Assembly: GCF_018223745.1 (NCBI RefSeq)
Contig: NZ_CP073653.1
Coordinates: 1,541,001-1,605,000, forward strand
Source: Clostridium beijerinckii
GTDB lineage: Bacteria; Bacillota; Clostridia; Clostridiales; Clostridiaceae
Length of the DNA: 64,000 nt
Direction of reading: 5' to 3'
In this document: in pieces, positions 45,044 through 55,776 of the stretch
Numbering within the stretch: position 1 is the stretch's first letter
How the letters are laid out: each line of letters starts with the position of its first letter
Made by a program: the position numbers and the translations under genes
The notes under the pieces: generated by a model
The model's input: the letters and a program-made list of their open reading frames with translations, nothing else
Databases searched by the model: none
What the model was told of the DNA's origin: nothing

Positions 45044-45631
45044 ATGTCAGATAGAAGCTCAAGAAGAGAAAGAATAACTAAAGAAACTAGTGTTAGAGTA
45101 GAAATTGACTTAGATGGAAACGGGAATAGTGAAATAAATACAGGGATTGGATTTCTAGACCACATGTTAACTTTGTTTTCATTTAATAGTAAGGTTAACT
45201 TGGATGTGTTTGCTAAAGGAGATTCTTATGTATGTGATCATCATACAATAGAAGATATCGGAATAACATTAGGAGAAGCATTTAAAGAATCACTAGGAGA
45301 TAAGCATGGCATAAACAGATATGGAACTTTTTATGTACCAATGGATGAAACGCTTGCTTTAGCGTCAATTGATGTGAGCAATAGACCCTTTTTGGTTTTT
45401 GATTGTGATTTTAAGAGAGAAAAAGTTGGTGAAATGTCAACTGAAATGGTGGTTGAGTTTTTCAGAGCCTTTGCATTTAATGCTGGAATAACACTTCATT
45501 TAAAAGTTTTATATGGTGAAAATGATCATCATAAAATAGAAGCTTTATTTAAAGCTTTTGGAAGAGCAATTAAAGAAGCTATATCTAGAAGTAGTGATAA
45601 TGATATACCATCTACTAAAGGAAGCTTATAA
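45044..45631 (+). CDS. hisB: Imidazoleglycerol-phosphate dehydratase
   Basis: Mn-dependent dehydration of imidazole glycerol phosphate. 195 residues, monofunctional, without the phosphatase domain fused in E. coli. The paired metal motifs are [11 protein letters not shown] and [16 protein letters not shown], plus [12 protein letters not shown] near the N-terminus. AAGGAGAAT precedes the ATG. The separate histidinol-phosphatase needed by the pathway is not in this operon. Confidence 0.97.
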
Positions 45632-45758
45632 AAAATTATAAAAGAGAAAAATGAATAATGATGATTATTAGTAAAATATCTGTAAAGCTTGGGGAATAGA
45701 GATGCTAACTTATCATTTGTTATTCATTTTGATCTTTATTATAGGAGGGGGTTATATA

Positions 45759-46379
45759 ATGATAGTTATAATAGACTATGGAATGGGAAACTTAAAAAGC
45801 GTTAAGAATGCCCTGGATTATCTTGAGATTGAGAATAAGATCTCATGTAGTAAAGATGAAATCAGAGCTGCTGATGCATTAATATTACCAGGCGTTGGAG
45901 CATTCCCAGATGCTATGGAAACTATTGAAAAGTTATCTTTAGACAAAATAATATCAGAAGAAGTAAAAAGGAATAAACCGCTTCTTGGAATATGTCTCGG
46001 TATGCAATTATTATTTGAAAATGGATTTGAAGGAATTGAAAGAAAAGGGCTCGGCTTATTAAAGGGTAGTATTATTAAAATGAAAGATGATAAAGTTAAT
46101 AATATAAAGATCCCACATATTGGTTGGAATGATTTGGTGTTTAGTAGAAGCGATGAACTTTTCAGAGGTATAGATGAAGGGGGATTTGTTTATTATGTGC
46201 ATTCTTATTTTGCACAAGGTTATAATGATGAAGATTTGGTAGCATACAGCGAATATGGGGAAAATAAGATACCAGGTGTAGTTAGGTGCAAAAATGTAAT
46301 AGGAGCTCAATTTCATCCGGAAAAAAGTGGATCTGTAGGTTTGGCCATTTTAAAAAATTTTGGGGAGTTGATTAAATGA
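45759..46379 (+). CDS. hisH: Imidazole glycerol phosphate synthase, glutaminase subunit HisH
   Basis: Hydrolyses glutamine to deliver ammonia to HisF. The frame opens at 45702, but AGGAGGGGG (45743-45751) and the family N-terminus MIVIIDYGMGNLKSVKNAL set the start at 45759 (206 residues). The class I amidotransferase triad is the Cys in LLGICLGMQLL and the His/Glu in QFHPEKSG. It overlaps hisA by 4 nt (ATGA). Confidence 0.97.
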   Translation: MIVIIDYGMGNLKSVKNALDYLEIENKISCSKDEIRAADALILPGVGAFPDAMETIEKLSLDKIISEEVKRNKPLLGICLGMQLLFENGFEGIERKGLGLLKGSIIKMKDDKVNNIKIPHIGWNDLVFSRSDELFRGIDEGGFVYYVHSYFAQGYNDEDLVAYSEYGENKIPGVVRCKNVIGAQFHPEKSGSVGLAILKNFGELIK

Positions 46380-47098
46380 TAATTTTACCAGCAATTGATA
46401 TAATTGATGGCAAGCCAGTAAGATTGTATCAGGGAGATTATAATAAAAAAGAAATTGTTGCAGATGATGTATTTGAAACAGCAAAATCTTTTCAAGATAT
46501 GGGAGCAGAATATATACATTTAGTAGATTTAGATGGGGCTAAAAGTGGAAGTAATCAAAATCATGAGTTAGTAATTAAAATTGCTAATGAGCTTAATATT
46601 CCTGTGGAACTAGGTGGAGGAATAAGATCTTTTGAAACTATTAAATATCTTTTAGATAATGGAGTAGCAAGAGTAATTCTTGGAACTATAGCAATGGAAG
46701 ATGAAGAGTTACTAAAAAAGGCAATAGCAATATATGATAGCAAAATAGCAGTTGGAATAGACTGTAAAGATGGCAAAGTATATGGAAGGGGATGGCTTGC
46801 GGCCAGTGACCTTGACTATATAGAATTTGCTAAAAAGATGGAGAATATTGGTGTTAAGAATATAATAGTAACCGATATTAGTAAAGATGGAACATTAGAA
46901 GGACCTAATGTAGAAATGCTTAAAAAACTTAAGAGAACAGTAAGTATTGATATTACAGCTTCTGGTGGAATTAAGGATATTGAAAATATTAAAGAATTAA
47001 AAAACATAGACTTATATGGGGCAATAACAGGTAAAGCTATATATGCTAAAACATTGTCTTTAGAAAAAGCAATAGAAATTTCTAAAGAGGGGAGATAA
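46376..47098 (+). CDS. hisA: Phosphoribosylformimino-5-aminoimidazole carboxamide ribotide isomerase
   Basis: A TIM-barrel isomerase. 240 residues. The catalytic Asp is in [19 protein letters not shown]. The second acid and phosphate sites are in [14 protein letters not shown] and [10 protein letters not shown]. The ATGA overlap with hisH indicates coupled translation. It is 4 nt before hisF, its paralogue. Confidence 0.97.
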   Translation: MIILPAIDIIDGKPVRLYQGDYNKKEIVADDVFETAKSFQDMGAEYIHLVDLDGAKSGSNQNHELVIKIANELNIPVELGGGIRSFETIKYLLDNGVARVILGTIAMEDEELLKKAIAIYDSKIAVGIDCKDGKVYGRGWLAASDLDYIEFAKKMENIGVKNIIVTDISKDGTLEGPNVEMLKKLKRTVSIDITASGGIKDIENIKELKNIDLYGAITGKAIYAKTLSLEKAIEISKEGR

Positions 47099-47102
47099 CT
47101 GG

Positions 47103-47864
47103 ATGCATACTAAGAGAATTATTCCATGCCTTGATGTAAAAGAAGGAAGGGTTGTTAAAGGAATTAATTTTGAGGGATTGGTCGATGTAGGTGATCCTGT
47201 TGCACTTGCAGAATATTATAATAAGCAAGGAGCGGATGAATTAGTATTTTTAGATATAACAGCAACTCATGAAAAACGTGGGATAATGGAAAAAGTTGTT
47301 CAAAGTGTAGCTGAAAAAATTTTCATCCCATTTACAGTGGGTGGAGGACTTCAGACTTTAGATGATATAAAGTCAATACTTAGAGCAGGAGCAGATAAGG
47401 TGAGTTTAAACTCAGCAGCTGTTAGAAATAAAATGCTTATAAAAGAAGGAGCTTTCTATTTTGGAAGTCAGTGTATAGTATTGGCAGCTGATGCAAAGAA
47501 AAGATCTGATAATACAGGATGGAATGTTGTAATAAACGGAGGAAGAATTGATACAGGATTGGATCTGCTAAAGTGGATTGAAGAAGCAACAGCGCTTGGA
47601 GCAGGAGAAATTCTTTTAACATCTATGGATGCAGATGGAACTAAAAAAGGCTTTGATTTGGAATTAACAAAAGCTGTAAGTGATATAACTAATGTTCCGG
47701 TAATAGCTTCAGGTGGATGCGGTTGTTTAGAAGATTTTTATGATGTATTTAAAAGTAATATAGCGGATGCAGCACTTGCCGCTTCTCTTTTTCACTATGG
47801 GGAGTTAACTGTTGATGAGGTTAAAAGATATTTACATGATAAAAATGTTTCAGTACGTATATAA
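47103..47864 (+). CDS. hisF: Imidazole glycerol phosphate synthase, cyclase subunit HisF
   Basis: Pairs with HisH to make imidazole glycerol phosphate and AICAR. 253 residues. The first catalytic Asp lies in [19 protein letters not shown]. Others: [12 protein letters not shown], a C-terminal [12 protein letters not shown] (second Asp) and [21 protein letters not shown] precedes the ATG within the tail of hisA. Confidence 0.97.
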   Translation: MHTKRIIPCLDVKEGRVVKGINFEGLVDVGDPVALAEYYNKQGADELVFLDITATHEKRGIMEKVVQSVAEKIFIPFTVGGGLQTLDDIKSILRAGADKVSLNSAAVRNKMLIKEGAFYFGSQCIVLAADAKKRSDNTGWNVVINGGRIDTGLDLLKWIEEATALGAGEILLTSMDADGTKKGFDLELTKAVSDITNVPVIASGGCGCLEDFYDVFKSNIADAALAASLFHYGELTVDEVKRYLHDKNVSVRI

Positions 47865-47921
47865 GTTTAAGATTATATAAAAAGCAAATAGCTAGTATAT
47901 ATCTGAAGGGAGAAAAATTGT

Positions 47922-48251
47922 ATGGAGATTTGCAAGAGAGTGGAACAAGTTGATTTTGAAAAGATGAATGGATTGATTCCAACTATAGTTCAAGATTATA
48001 AAACTAAAGAGGTTTTAATGTTAGCCTATATGTCAAAAGAAAGTTTAAATAAGACATTAGAGGATAATACAACTTGGTTTTACAGTAGAAGTAGGGATGA
48101 ACTTTGGAATAAAGGAGCAACTTCGGGACATTTTCAGTATGTGAAAGAAATAAAAATAGATTGTGATAATGATACCATTTTGATATTAGCTGAGCAAGTT
48201 GGAGCGGCATGCCATACAGGAAATAGAACTTGTTTTTATAGGGATTTGTAA
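47922..48251 (+). CDS. hisI: Phosphoribosyl-AMP cyclohydrolase
   Basis: 109 residues, the stand-alone cyclohydrolase, separate from hisE. Metal-binding residues are in [20 protein letters not shown] and in [11 protein letters not shown] at the C-terminus. [21 protein letters not shown] is the family core. It lies 57 nt after hisF and 31 nt before hisE, in the same operon. Confidence 0.97.
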   Translation: MEICKRVEQVDFEKMNGLIPTIVQDYKTKEVLMLAYMSKESLNKTLEDNTTWFYSRSRDELWNKGATSGHFQYVKEIKIDCDNDTILILAEQVGAACHTGNRTCFYRDL

Positions 48252-48282
48252 TTTATATATGAGAAGCATTGGAGGATTAAAA

Positions 48283-48609
48283 ATGGATGAAAATATAAAG
48301 GCTTTATATGAGACTATATTAAAAAGAAAAACAGAAGGTGAAGAGGGATCCTATACGAAGTATCTTTTTGAAAAGGGAACAAACAAGATACTAAAAAAAG
48401 TTGGAGAAGAATGCACGGAAGTTATAATTAGTTGTAAAGAAAATAATAAAGAAGAACAGATAAATGAGATTTGTGATCTTACTTATCACTTACTTGTTCT
48501 AATGGCTCAAATGAATATTTCAATTGAAGAAGTAGGAGCAGAATTGGAAAAGAGGAGAAATAAAATTAATAATTTTAAAGGTGAAAGAAAACCGATAACA
48601 AATGTTTAA
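48283..48609 (+). CDS. hisE: Phosphoribosyl-ATP pyrophosphatase
   Basis: Hydrolyses phosphoribosyl-ATP, the second step of the pathway. The frame is open from 48199, but GGAGG at 48271-48275 points to the ATG at 48283 (108 residues), with the usual small-protein start MDENIKALYETILKRK. The MazG-like helical core is EEGSYTKYLFEKGTNKILKK followed by VGEECTEVII. It is the last gene; a terminator follows at 48653. Confidence 0.95.
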   Translation: MDENIKALYETILKRKTEGEEGSYTKYLFEKGTNKILKKVGEECTEVIISCKENNKEEQINEICDLTYHLLVLMAQMNISIEEVGAELEKRRNKINNFKGERKPITNV

Positions 48610-48652
48610 ATAAGTTCTATTTGTAATTAAGCGGTATTATAAGTATAAAAGT

Positions 48653-48682
48653 AGGATTGTTTGTCTGAACAATCCTTTTTTT
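48653..48682 (+). terminator. his operon terminator
   Basis: AGGATTGTT (48653-48661) pairs with AACAATCCT (48668-48676), then TTTTTTG. Confidence 0.9.
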
Positions 48683-49247
48683 GATGTTAAGATGCGGAAA
48701 TCTGAATAACATAAGTTTTAGAATTACAAAATTTTAACGGTTGATTGTCAATTATAAGTTGAGTATTATAATATTAGATAAACACAAAGTAAATTTTTTA
48801 TTAATTATAGGCAAGAATACTTATAATATTAAATATAAAAAAGAAAACCTGTATATATAGTACAGGTTTTCGCATGTCCACTCGAGAAAGGAAATAAATG
48901 AACATGTTATTGTGGGTTTATAAAATTTTATGGCGATAAACCATAAAGTGTATGGGCTATTTGTTACAATATTGATAATTTAATTATACAATAATCACAA
49001 AAAAAAACAATAATTTTTTATATTATGACAATTAAAATATAAGAGAAATAAGTAAAGTTTATATTGCTAAGTAATGGCTTTTTTATATAGAAAAAATTAT
49101 AAGAAATTTATAGGTGTATAATATAGATATTATGTAGAAACTAACTTGAATTTAATGTAGATTAAGAATGAAAATATTAAATTAATATATAAATTTAATA
49201 TTGCAATATATAATTACAAAATAAAATAATATGTGTAGGAGAATGAA
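48683..49247. other. Gene-free region containing a candidate minus-strand small RNA
   Basis: No protein gene on either strand. Bases 48838-49010 carry a minus-strand promoter, a roughly 140-nt body and a terminator (see the ncRNA entry). The remainder is AT-rich. Confidence 0.5.
48838..48976 (-). ncRNA. Candidate small RNA of about 140 nt
   Basis: Read on the minus strand: TTGTTT (49010-49005), 16-nt spacer, TATAAT (48988-48983), expected start near 48976. It ends in hairpin AAAACCTGTA/TACAGGTTTT (48870-48844) followed by CTTTTTTATATTT. The body has no usable reading frame. It contains a pyrimidine-rich ATTTCCTTTCTCGAG tract that could pair with Shine-Dalgarno sequences, and an inner GTTTAT/ATAAAC repeat. 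I do not recognise a named RNA family. Confidence 0.45.
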
Positions 49248-49442
49248 ATGATTAAAATATATAAAGAAGAATTGTTGAAAAATACCATAGATTATGAAGA
49301 GTATTCAGAAAATGTTTGTAAATTAACACTAGAAGAACTTAAAAAAGAAGGGTTATTGGAATGTGGAGGTTGCTGCTTAAAGGGAGAAAATAAAAAAGGT
49401 AATTGCTCAAGCTGCAATAGTAAGAACAGTTGTAAAAAATAA
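49248..49442 (+). CDS. Cysteine-rich 64-residue protein of unknown function
   Basis: ATG 49248 follows TAGGAGAATGAA. The N-terminal half is helical and charged (IKIYKEELLKNTIDYEEYSENVC). The C-terminal half is cysteine-rich (LECGGCCLKGENKKGNCSSC, then NSKNSC), seven cysteines in all. This suggests a metal-binding or disulfide-rich tail. No signal peptide is visible, so it is probably cytoplasmic. I do not recognise a named family. It is a single gene with no close partner. Confidence 0.7.
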   Translation: MIKIYKEELLKNTIDYEEYSENVCKLTLEELKKEGLLECGGCCLKGENKKGNCSSCNSKNSCKK

Positions 49443-49571
49443 TATTATTTTTTGATCTAGGATTATATGATTATAAAAATATAAAATATGTTGTAGATTT
49501 AAACAAAAGAATAATATATAATGAATTTGTTTATATTATAATACATTAGAAAGATTTGGAGGGGGCCATCT

Positions 49572-50387
49572 TTGGGAAAGCCAAGTATTTTTAGTAGAGA
49601 ATATGAAAAAAGGATGAAGCGAAGAAGAAGAAATGCGATAATAATATTTTTGGCAATAATATTAATAACATCTGCGCTATCAATTAAAATAGCGTATAAT
49701 CCAATAGATTATGAAAATATTAAACAAAATATACAGGCATGGATTGATAGTGATACTAATAATTCTTCAGAACAAACTAAAGCAGAAAAACAAGAAACAT
49801 CTGATGAGAAAAAAGATGAGGAAGTAGTTCAAGAAGAACTTCAAAAACCGGTGGAAGAATATATAAATATAACTCTAGCGAGTGGAAATGTTGCAAAAGC
49901 AATTTATGTAGATGATGCTAATACCGGAAAAGTTTTCAAAACTTTAGATACTAGCGATAATGGTGTTAGTTACAGTATAAGTCCATCTGGTAAGGAAATA
50001 ATTGTGGAAGATACAAATTCAGTAATTACTCTATATAATTTAGATGGAACAAACAAGGTGATATCAAAAGATCAATATGTATCTACAAGTGGAAGTGTTT
50101 TTACTAAAGAAGCTACAATTCAATCAAATCCAAAATACTTATGGAATCAGAATCCAAAATTTATTAGTGAAGATAAAATAATATTTGTAACTAATAGGCC
50201 ATATTTTGGAGGTGGAAATCTTAAAAAGTATCTATGGATGACTGATATTTCAACTAATGAAGATAAGGTTATGTGGGATTTAGCTGGAGCTAATATAGAA
50301 ATTGGTGAAAAGGAAGAAAAAGGCGTTAAAATTACTGTTGATGGTAGAGTATATTTTATCGATGTAAATGGTAATTATATTCAATAG
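49572..50387 (+). CDS. Membrane-anchored extracytoplasmic protein of unknown function
   Basis: 271 residues with a TTG start after GGAGGGGG. A basic N-terminus ([10 protein letters not shown]) and one membrane helix (about 22-40, [17 protein letters not shown]) anchor it. A Lys/Glu-rich linker (about 60-93) leads to a beta-rich domain ([17 protein letters not shown]...[26 protein letters not shown]) that resembles two or three propeller blades. No catalytic motif is seen. It directly precedes tig but has its own ribosome site, and tig has its own promoter. Confidence 0.72.
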   Translation: MGKPSIFSREYEKRMKRRRRNAIIIFLAIILITSALSIKIAYNPIDYENIKQNIQAWIDSDTNNSSEQTKAEKQETSDEKKDEEVVQEELQKPVEEYINITLASGNVAKAIYVDDANTGKVFKTLDTSDNGVSYSISPSGKEIIVEDTNSVITLYNLDGTNKVISKDQYVSTSGSVFTKEATIQSNPKYLWNQNPKFISEDKIIFVTNRPYFGGGNLKKYLWMTDISTNEDKVMWDLAGANIEIGEKEEKGVKITVDGRVYFIDVNGNYIQ

Positions 50388-50407
50388 AGATAATATTAAT
50401 AAATTAT

Positions 50408-50437
50408 TTGATAAGATTTAAGTGTTTATGGTATAAT
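50408..50437 (+). promoter_or_regulatory. Predicted tig promoter with extended -10
   Basis: TTGATA (50408-50413), 18-nt spacer, TGGTATAAT (TATAAT at 50432-50437), 46 nt before the start codon. Confidence 0.65.
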
Positions 50438-50482
50438 GACTTAGTTAAATTAGATGCACACTATTTAGGAGGAAAGAATAAA

Positions 50483-51766
50483 ATGAAAGCTAAAGTGGAA
50501 AAAATAGAAACAAATGTGATAAAATTAGAAATAAGGGTTGAAGCTGAAAAATTCGATGCAGCGTTAACTAAAGCTTATAATAAGAATAAGGGCAGATATA
50601 ATATACCTGGATTTAGAAAAGGAAAGGTTCCTATGGCAATGGTTAAAAAGTTCTATGGAGTTGAAGTATTCTATGATGACGCAGTTAATTTTGCTATAGA
50701 TGAATCATATCCAGAAGCATTAAATGCAGAAAATATTAAACCTGTAGATTACCCACAAGTTGATATAGTGGAATTAGGAGAAGGTAAAGAATTAGTTTAT
50801 ACTGCTACAGTTACTACTTATCCAGAAGTAGAACTTGGAGAGTATAAAGGATTAGATATAAAGAAGCCTATATATAAAGTAGAAGATACTGAAATAGATA
50901 AGCAAATTAAAGAAATGCAAGAAAAAAATGCTAGAATAGAAGTTAAAACAGAGGGAAATATAGCTAAAGGGGATATAGCTGTTATTGATTTCAAAGGATA
51001 CATAGATGGAGTTGCTTTTGAAGGTGGAGAAGGCTCTGATTATTCTTTAGAAATAGGTTCTGGTACTTTCATTGATAATTTTGAAGAACAATTAATCGGT
51101 TTAGCAGTTGGGGATAAAAAAGAAGTAAATGTTACTTTCCCAGAAGCTTATGGAAAAGAAGAATTAAACGGAAAACCAGCAATGTTTGAAGTTGAAATTA
51201 AGTCAATTAAAGTTAAAGAATTGCCAGAATTAGATGATGAATTTGCTAAAGATGTATCAGCAGTTGACACATTTGCAGAATTAAAAGAAAATCTTGAAAA
51301 GACATTAGAAAAAAATAACGATGAAAAGGCAGAAAGAGAATTCGAAGAAGCTGTTATAACTGCAGTAATTGAAAACTCAAAAATGGATATTCCAGAAGTT
51401 ATGGTAAATAAAGAAATTGATGCCATGATGCAAGATCTTGAAGGAAGATTAAAATATCAAGGTTTAAGCTTAGAACAATATATGGAATTCACAGGAAATA
51501 CAACTGAAAAAATGAGAGACTTTATGAAAGAAAATGCAGAAAGAAAAGTTAAAGCTGATTTAGTTCTTGAAGCTATTGCAAAAACAGAAGAAATTAAAGC
51601 AACTGAAGAAGAGTTAAATGCAAGAGCTTTAGAATTGGGAAAGATTTATGGACCAAAAGATCCAGAAAAAATGGCTAAAATCTTAGTTAAGTCTCAAAGA
51701 AACATGATTGAAAAAGACATAATATTAGAAAATACTTTAAAATTCTTAAAAGAAAATTGCAAATAA
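50483..51766 (+). CDS. tig: Trigger factor (ribosome-associated chaperone and peptidyl-prolyl isomerase)
   Basis: Binds nascent chains at the ribosome exit tunnel. The frame opens at 50408, but GGAGGAAAG and the family N-terminus [17 protein letters not shown] fix the start at 50483 (427 residues). The ribosome-binding signature is [17 protein letters not shown]. The FKBP-type isomerase domain (about 150-240) includes [20 protein letters not shown]. The helical C-terminal arms complete the protein. It is followed by a terminator and then clpP/clpX, a conserved Firmicute order. Confidence 0.97.
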   Translation: MKAKVEKIETNVIKLEIRVEAEKFDAALTKAYNKNKGRYNIPGFRKGKVPMAMVKKFYGVEVFYDDAVNFAIDESYPEALNAENIKPVDYPQVDIVELGEGKELVYTATVTTYPEVELGEYKGLDIKKPIYKVEDTEIDKQIKEMQEKNARIEVKTEGNIAKGDIAVIDFKGYIDGVAFEGGEGSDYSLEIGSGTFIDNFEEQLIGLAVGDKKEVNVTFPEAYGKEELNGKPAMFEVEIKSIKVKELPELDDEFAKDVSAVDTFAELKENLEKTLEKNNDEKAEREFEEAVITAVIENSKMDIPEVMVNKEIDAMMQDLEGRLKYQGLSLEQYMEFTGNTTEKMRDFMKENAERKVKADLVLEAIAKTEEIKATEEELNARALELGKIYGPKDPEKMAKILVKSQRNMIEKDIILENTLKFLKENCK

Positions 51767-51806
51767 TTTATTTTAATATATAATATAAAATAAGGATGCT
51801 AATTAT

Positions 51807-51843
51807 AAATTGCCAGAAAAAAAATTTTTTTCTGGCAATTTAT
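51807..51843 (+). terminator. Intrinsic terminator after tig
   Basis: AAATTGCCAGAAAAA pairs with TTTTTCTGGCAATTT, a long symmetric stem containing A/T runs. Confidence 0.85.
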
Positions 51844-51854
51844 TCAAATAATAA

Positions 51855-51883
51855 TTAACAAAGTAATAAAAAAAATATATAAT
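51855..51883 (+). promoter_or_regulatory. Predicted clpP promoter
   Basis: TTAACA (51855-51860), 17-nt spacer, TATAAT (51878-51883), 40 nt before the start codon. I found no CtsR or CIRCE operator nearby. Confidence 0.55.
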
Positions 51884-51922
51884 TAGAATTAGAAAAAGTA
51901 TAATAGTAAAAGGAGGATTTAT

Positions 51923-52522
51923 ATGGCTTTAGTACCTATGGTTGTAGAACAAACAAGTAGAGGAGAACGTTCCTATGATATATTTTCAAGATTATTAAAA
52001 GAAAGAATAATCATGTTAAGTGGAGAAGTGAATGATGATAGCGCTAATTTAATAGTAGCACAATTATTATTTTTAGAAAGTGAAGATCCAGATAAAGATA
52101 TATATATATATATAAATAGTCCAGGAGGATCAATAACAGCTGGAAATGCTATATATGATACTATGCAATATATTAAGTGTGACGTATCAACAATATGTAT
52201 AGGGATGGCAGCTTCAATGGGAGCATTTTTACTTTCTTCTGGAACAAAAGGAAAGAGATTTGCACTTCCAAACGCTGAAGTTATGATACATCAACCACTA
52301 GGCGGTTTTCAAGGTCAAGCAACAGATTTTGAAATACATGCTAAAAGAATATTAAAGATGAAAGAAACTTTAAATAGAATTTTAAGTGAAAATACTGGTA
52401 AGCCTTTAGAAACAATTAAAGCAGATGTAGAAAGAGATAACTTCATGTCTGCAGAAGAAGCTAAAGCTTATGGGTTAGTTGATGAAGTAATAACTACGCA
52501 TAAAATAGGAAAAGATAAATAA
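51923..52522 (+). CDS. clpP: ATP-dependent Clp protease proteolytic subunit
   Basis: Serine peptidase that forms a tetradecameric barrel. 199 residues. The catalytic Ser is in [13 protein letters not shown], the His in [12 protein letters not shown], with the Asp in the C-terminal third ([13 protein letters not shown]). It begins [28 protein letters not shown] lies 7 nt before the ATG. clpX follows 42 nt later and probably shares its transcript. Confidence 0.98.
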   Translation: MALVPMVVEQTSRGERSYDIFSRLLKERIIMLSGEVNDDSANLIVAQLLFLESEDPDKDIYIYINSPGGSITAGNAIYDTMQYIKCDVSTICIGMAASMGAFLLSSGTKGKRFALPNAEVMIHQPLGGFQGQATDFEIHAKRILKMKETLNRILSENTGKPLETIKADVERDNFMSAEEAKAYGLVDEVITTHKIGKDK

Positions 52523-52564
52523 GATTGAATTTTCAATTTATACGTTTTTAAGTGAGGTGAATGT

Positions 52565-53854
52565 ATGGCTAAATATGATGAAAAGAAGCAGTTAAAGTGT
52601 TCTTTCTGCGGCAAAACTCAAGAACAAGTAAAAAGATTAATTGCAGGTCCGGGAGTATATATTTGTGATGAATGTATTGATTTATGTTCTGAAATTATAG
52701 CAGATGAATTCCAAGAAACTGTTGATTTTGACCCTAAAAGTGTACCAAAGCCAAATGAGATTAAAGAATACTTAGATTCTTATGTCATTGGGCAAGAAAG
52801 AGCAAAAAAATCTTTAGCAGTAGCAGTTTATAATCATTATAAAAGAATTAATACTAATAAAGAAGATATTGATGTTGAATTATCAAAAAGTAACATTTTA
52901 CTACTAGGGCCAACTGGTTCAGGTAAAACACTACTTGCTCAAACATTAGCAAGATTTTTAAATGTACCTTTTGCAATTGCTGATGCTACAACATTAACAG
53001 AAGCTGGATATGTTGGAGAAGATGTAGAAAATATTCTTCTTAAACTAATACAGAATGCAGATTATGATGTAGAAAAAGCTGAAAGAGGCATTATTTATAT
53101 AGACGAAATAGATAAAATTGCTAGAAAATCAGAAAATCCATCTATTACTCGTGATGTATCAGGTGAAGGTGTTCAACAAGCATTGTTAAAGATACTAGAA
53201 GGAACTGTTGCATCTGTTCCTCCACAAGGTGGAAGAAAGCATCCTCATCAAGAGTTTATCCAAATAAATACTTCTAATATATTATTTATTTGTGGTGGAG
53301 CTTTTGATGGTGTTGATAAGATAATAGAAAATAGAACAAGAAAGAGTTCTATGGGATTTGGAGCACAAATTCAAGCTAAACATGAAAAGGATGTTGGAAG
53401 CTTACTAAAAGAAATTATGCCAGCAGACTTATTAAAGTTTGGGTTAATTCCTGAATTTGTTGGAAGACTTCCAATACTAGTTACTTTAGAGTCTTTAGAT
53501 AAAGAAGCTTTAATTCAAATTTTAACTAAACCTAAAAATGCTCTTGTAAAGCAATATAAGAAATTATTCGAGCTAGATGATGTTAAGTTAGAGTTTGACG
53601 AAGAGTCATTAATCGCAATAGCAGAAGAAGCGATTAGCAGACAGACTGGTGCCAGAGGTTTAAGAGCTATTATTGAAGATATAATGAATGAAATAATGTA
53701 TGAGATACCTTCTGATAATAGAATAACTAATGTTATAATAACTGAAGAGGCTATCAAAGAGAAGAAGCAGCCTAGAATTGAAAGATTGGAAGAGGGAAAG
53801 ATTAGACCTACTTTAGTAAAAGCTAGGACTAAGAAAGATATTGAATCAGCTTAA
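52565..53854 (+). CDS. clpX: ATP-dependent Clp protease ATP-binding subunit ClpX
   Basis: AAA+ unfoldase that feeds ClpP. 429 residues. The N-terminal zinc finger ([18 protein letters not shown] with CDECIDLC), Walker [18 protein letters not shown], Walker [14 protein letters not shown] and the sensor/pore residues are intact. The C-terminal [17 protein letters not shown] and the [12 protein letters not shown] small domain are standard. GAGGTGA precedes the ATG. A strong terminator lies 13 nt after the stop. Confidence 0.98.
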   Translation: MAKYDEKKQLKCSFCGKTQEQVKRLIAGPGVYICDECIDLCSEIIADEFQETVDFDPKSVPKPNEIKEYLDSYVIGQERAKKSLAVAVYNHYKRINTNKEDIDVELSKSNILLLGPTGSGKTLLAQTLARFLNVPFAIADATTLTEAGYVGEDVENILLKLIQNADYDVEKAERGIIYIDEIDKIARKSENPSITRDVSGEGVQQALLKILEGTVASVPPQGGRKHPHQEFIQINTSNILFICGGAFDGVDKIIENRTRKSSMGFGAQIQAKHEKDVGSLLKEIMPADLLKFGLIPEFVGRLPILVTLESLDKEALIQILTKPKNALVKQYKKLFELDDVKLEFDEESLIAIAEEAISRQTGARGLRAIIEDIMNEIMYEIPSDNRITNVIITEEAIKEKKQPRIERLEEGKIRPTLVKARTKKDIESA

Positions 53855-53867
53855 TATTAGCGAGAAT

Positions 53868-53918
53868 AATAAGTCAGTATATATTTTTTTATATATACTG
53901 ACTTATTTAGCGTTTTTA
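53868..53918 (+). terminator. Intrinsic terminator after clpX
   Basis: AATAAGTCAGTATAT pairs with ATATACTGACTTATT around a T-rich loop, then TAGCGTTTTT. Confidence 0.88.
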
Positions 53919-54099
53919 CAAGTTTTTAGTATTTTAAATATTGGATTGTTTTTATTTATATTTCAAAATCAAGAATATATTTGTAATAATAAGCAAATAA
54001 TACTAATAATAAAAATTGAAGGAGGCAAAGTATATTTACTTTAGTAATAATAAGGAAATAAAATGTATATATTAGTAAAGGTAAGTATATTTAAAGATT

Positions 54100-55776
54100 A
54101 TGACAAATATATTAATGATTTTGCAAATTATAGTTCTAATTCTCATGGTTTATGTTATGTGTAATGCAATAAGTAAACCACAAAAAAATAGGGAGATAAT
54201 AATTGATAGGGAAAATACTAAGGAATTAAATAATCTAAATAGATTAAGACAAATAAGTTTGTCTAAGCCACTTACTGAAAAAAGTAGACCATCTAGTTTT
54301 GATGAGGTAATAGGGCAAGAAAAAGGGATTAAAGCATTAAAGGCAGCTCTTTGCGGGCCGAATCCTCAACATGTTATAATTTACGGACCACCAGGGGTTG
54401 GAAAGACAGCAGCAGCTAGATTGGTGTTGGAGGAAGCTAGAAAATCCAAACTATCGCCATTTACAGAAAAGTCAAAATTTGTTGAGTTAGATGCAACCAC
54501 ATTGAGATTTGATGAGAGAGGAATAGCAGATCCACTAATAGGTTCAGTGCATGATCCGATTTATCAAGGCGCTGGTTCTTTAGGTATAGCTGGAATTCCA
54601 CAACCAAAGGCAGGAGCTGTTACAAAAGCTCATGGGGGTGTATTATTTTTAGATGAGATTGGAGAGCTTCATCCAATTGAGTTAAATAAGTTATTGAAGG
54701 TATTAGAAGATAGAAAAGTGTTTTTAGATAGCTCATACTATAGTTCAGAAGATACTAATATGCCTAAGTACATAAAGGAAGTATTTGATAATGGGCTTCC
54801 TGCTGATTTTAGATTAATAGGAGCAACAACAAGAGCGCCACATGAAATCATACCAGCTATAAGATCAAGATGCGTTGAAATCTTTTTTAGGGCATTATTG
54901 CCTGAAGAAATAGAGAAAATAGCTGAAAATTGTGTTAATAAAGTTGGATTGCAAATTTCAAAAGATGGTGTTGAAGAAGTAAGTAAATATTGCACAAATG
55001 GTAGAGAAGTAATAAATTTGATTCAGTTGGCATCTGGAATTGCTATTAATGAAGATAGAAGTGAGATTACATTAGATGATATTAAATGGGTATTGGAGAA
55101 TGGACAGTATAACAAAATAATTTCAAATAAGATACCATCTCAATCTAGAGTTGGGGTTGTTAATGGATTAGCAGTATATGGAGCAAACATTGGAATGTTA
55201 ATGCCGCTTGAAGTTAGTTGTAAAAAAGTTACAGGTAGAAGAGGGGAACTTAAAATAACTGGAATAGTTGAAGAGGAAGAGATAACTAATAACAATAAAA
55301 AAATAAAAATGAAAAGCACTGCTTTTGCATCTGTTCAAAATGTGCTTACAGTATTGGATAATTTATTCGATTTATTAACTGATAGATATGATATACATGT
55401 AAATATATCAGGAGGAATTCCAGTTGATGGCCCATCAGCTGGTATAAGTATTGCGACAGCGATCTATAGCGCTATAACTAAGCAGAAAATAAACAGGTTT
55501 GTTGCTATGACTGGAGAAATAAGCATATTAGGATCTGTAAAAGCGATAGGAGGAGTGAAGGCCAAAATATCTGCAGCCTTTAAAGCTGGTGCAAAAAAAG
55601 TTATAATTCCACAAGAAAACTATGATGAATCACTACATGAAATATGTGAAATAGAAATAATTCCTGTAACAAATTTTAAAGAGGTAATTAAGTTGGCTAT
55701 AGAAGAAGATATAATTAATGAAAGCGAGCGAGAAATATTATCAGCTGAAGGCAATAACATTTTGAATAACTTGTAA
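54100..55776 (+). CDS. lonB: LonB-type ATP-dependent protease (membrane-anchored)
   Basis: 558 residues. An N-terminal membrane helix (MTNILMILQIIVLILMVYVM) anchors an AAA+ domain (Walker [20 protein letters not shown], Walker B GGVLFLDEIGELHP). The Ser-Lys protease domain is DGPSAGISIATAIYSA (catalytic Ser) with Lys in GGVKAKISAAFKAGAKKV. In Bacillus, LonB acts in the forespore during sporulation. The ribosome site before the ATG is weak. A strong GGAGG at about 54020 has no frame after it. The lonB-lon pair is a known Firmicute arrangement. Confidence 0.93.
   Translation: MTNILMILQIIVLILMVYVMCNAISKPQKNREIIIDRENTKELNNLNRLRQISLSKPLTEKSRPSSFDEVIGQEKGIKALKAALCGPNPQHVIIYGPPGVGKTAAARLVLEEARKSKLSPFTEKSKFVELDATTLRFDERGIADPLIGSVHDPIYQGAGSLGIAGIPQPKAGAVTKAHGGVLFLDEIGELHPIELNKLLKVLEDRKVFLDSSYYSSEDTNMPKYIKEVFDNGLPADFRLIGATTRAPHEIIPAIRSRCVEIFFRALLPEEIEKIAENCVNKVGLQISKDGVEEVSKYCTNGREVINLIQLASGIAINEDRSEITLDDIKWVLENGQYNKIISNKIPSQSRVGVVNGLAVYGANIGMLMPLEVSCKKVTGRRGELKITGIVEEEEITNNNKKIKMKSTAFASVQNVLTVLDNLFDLLTDRYDIHVNISGGIPVDGPSAGISIATAIYSAITKQKINRFVAMTGEISILGSVKAIGGVKAKISAAFKAGAKKVIIPQENYDESLHEICEIEIIPVTNFKEVIKLAIEEDIINESEREILSAEGNNILNNL

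Noticed and set aside
53841..54044. 67-codon frame across the end of clpX
   Set aside because: It runs through the clpX terminator hairpin, has no ribosome site and encodes a hydrophobic AT-driven sequence.
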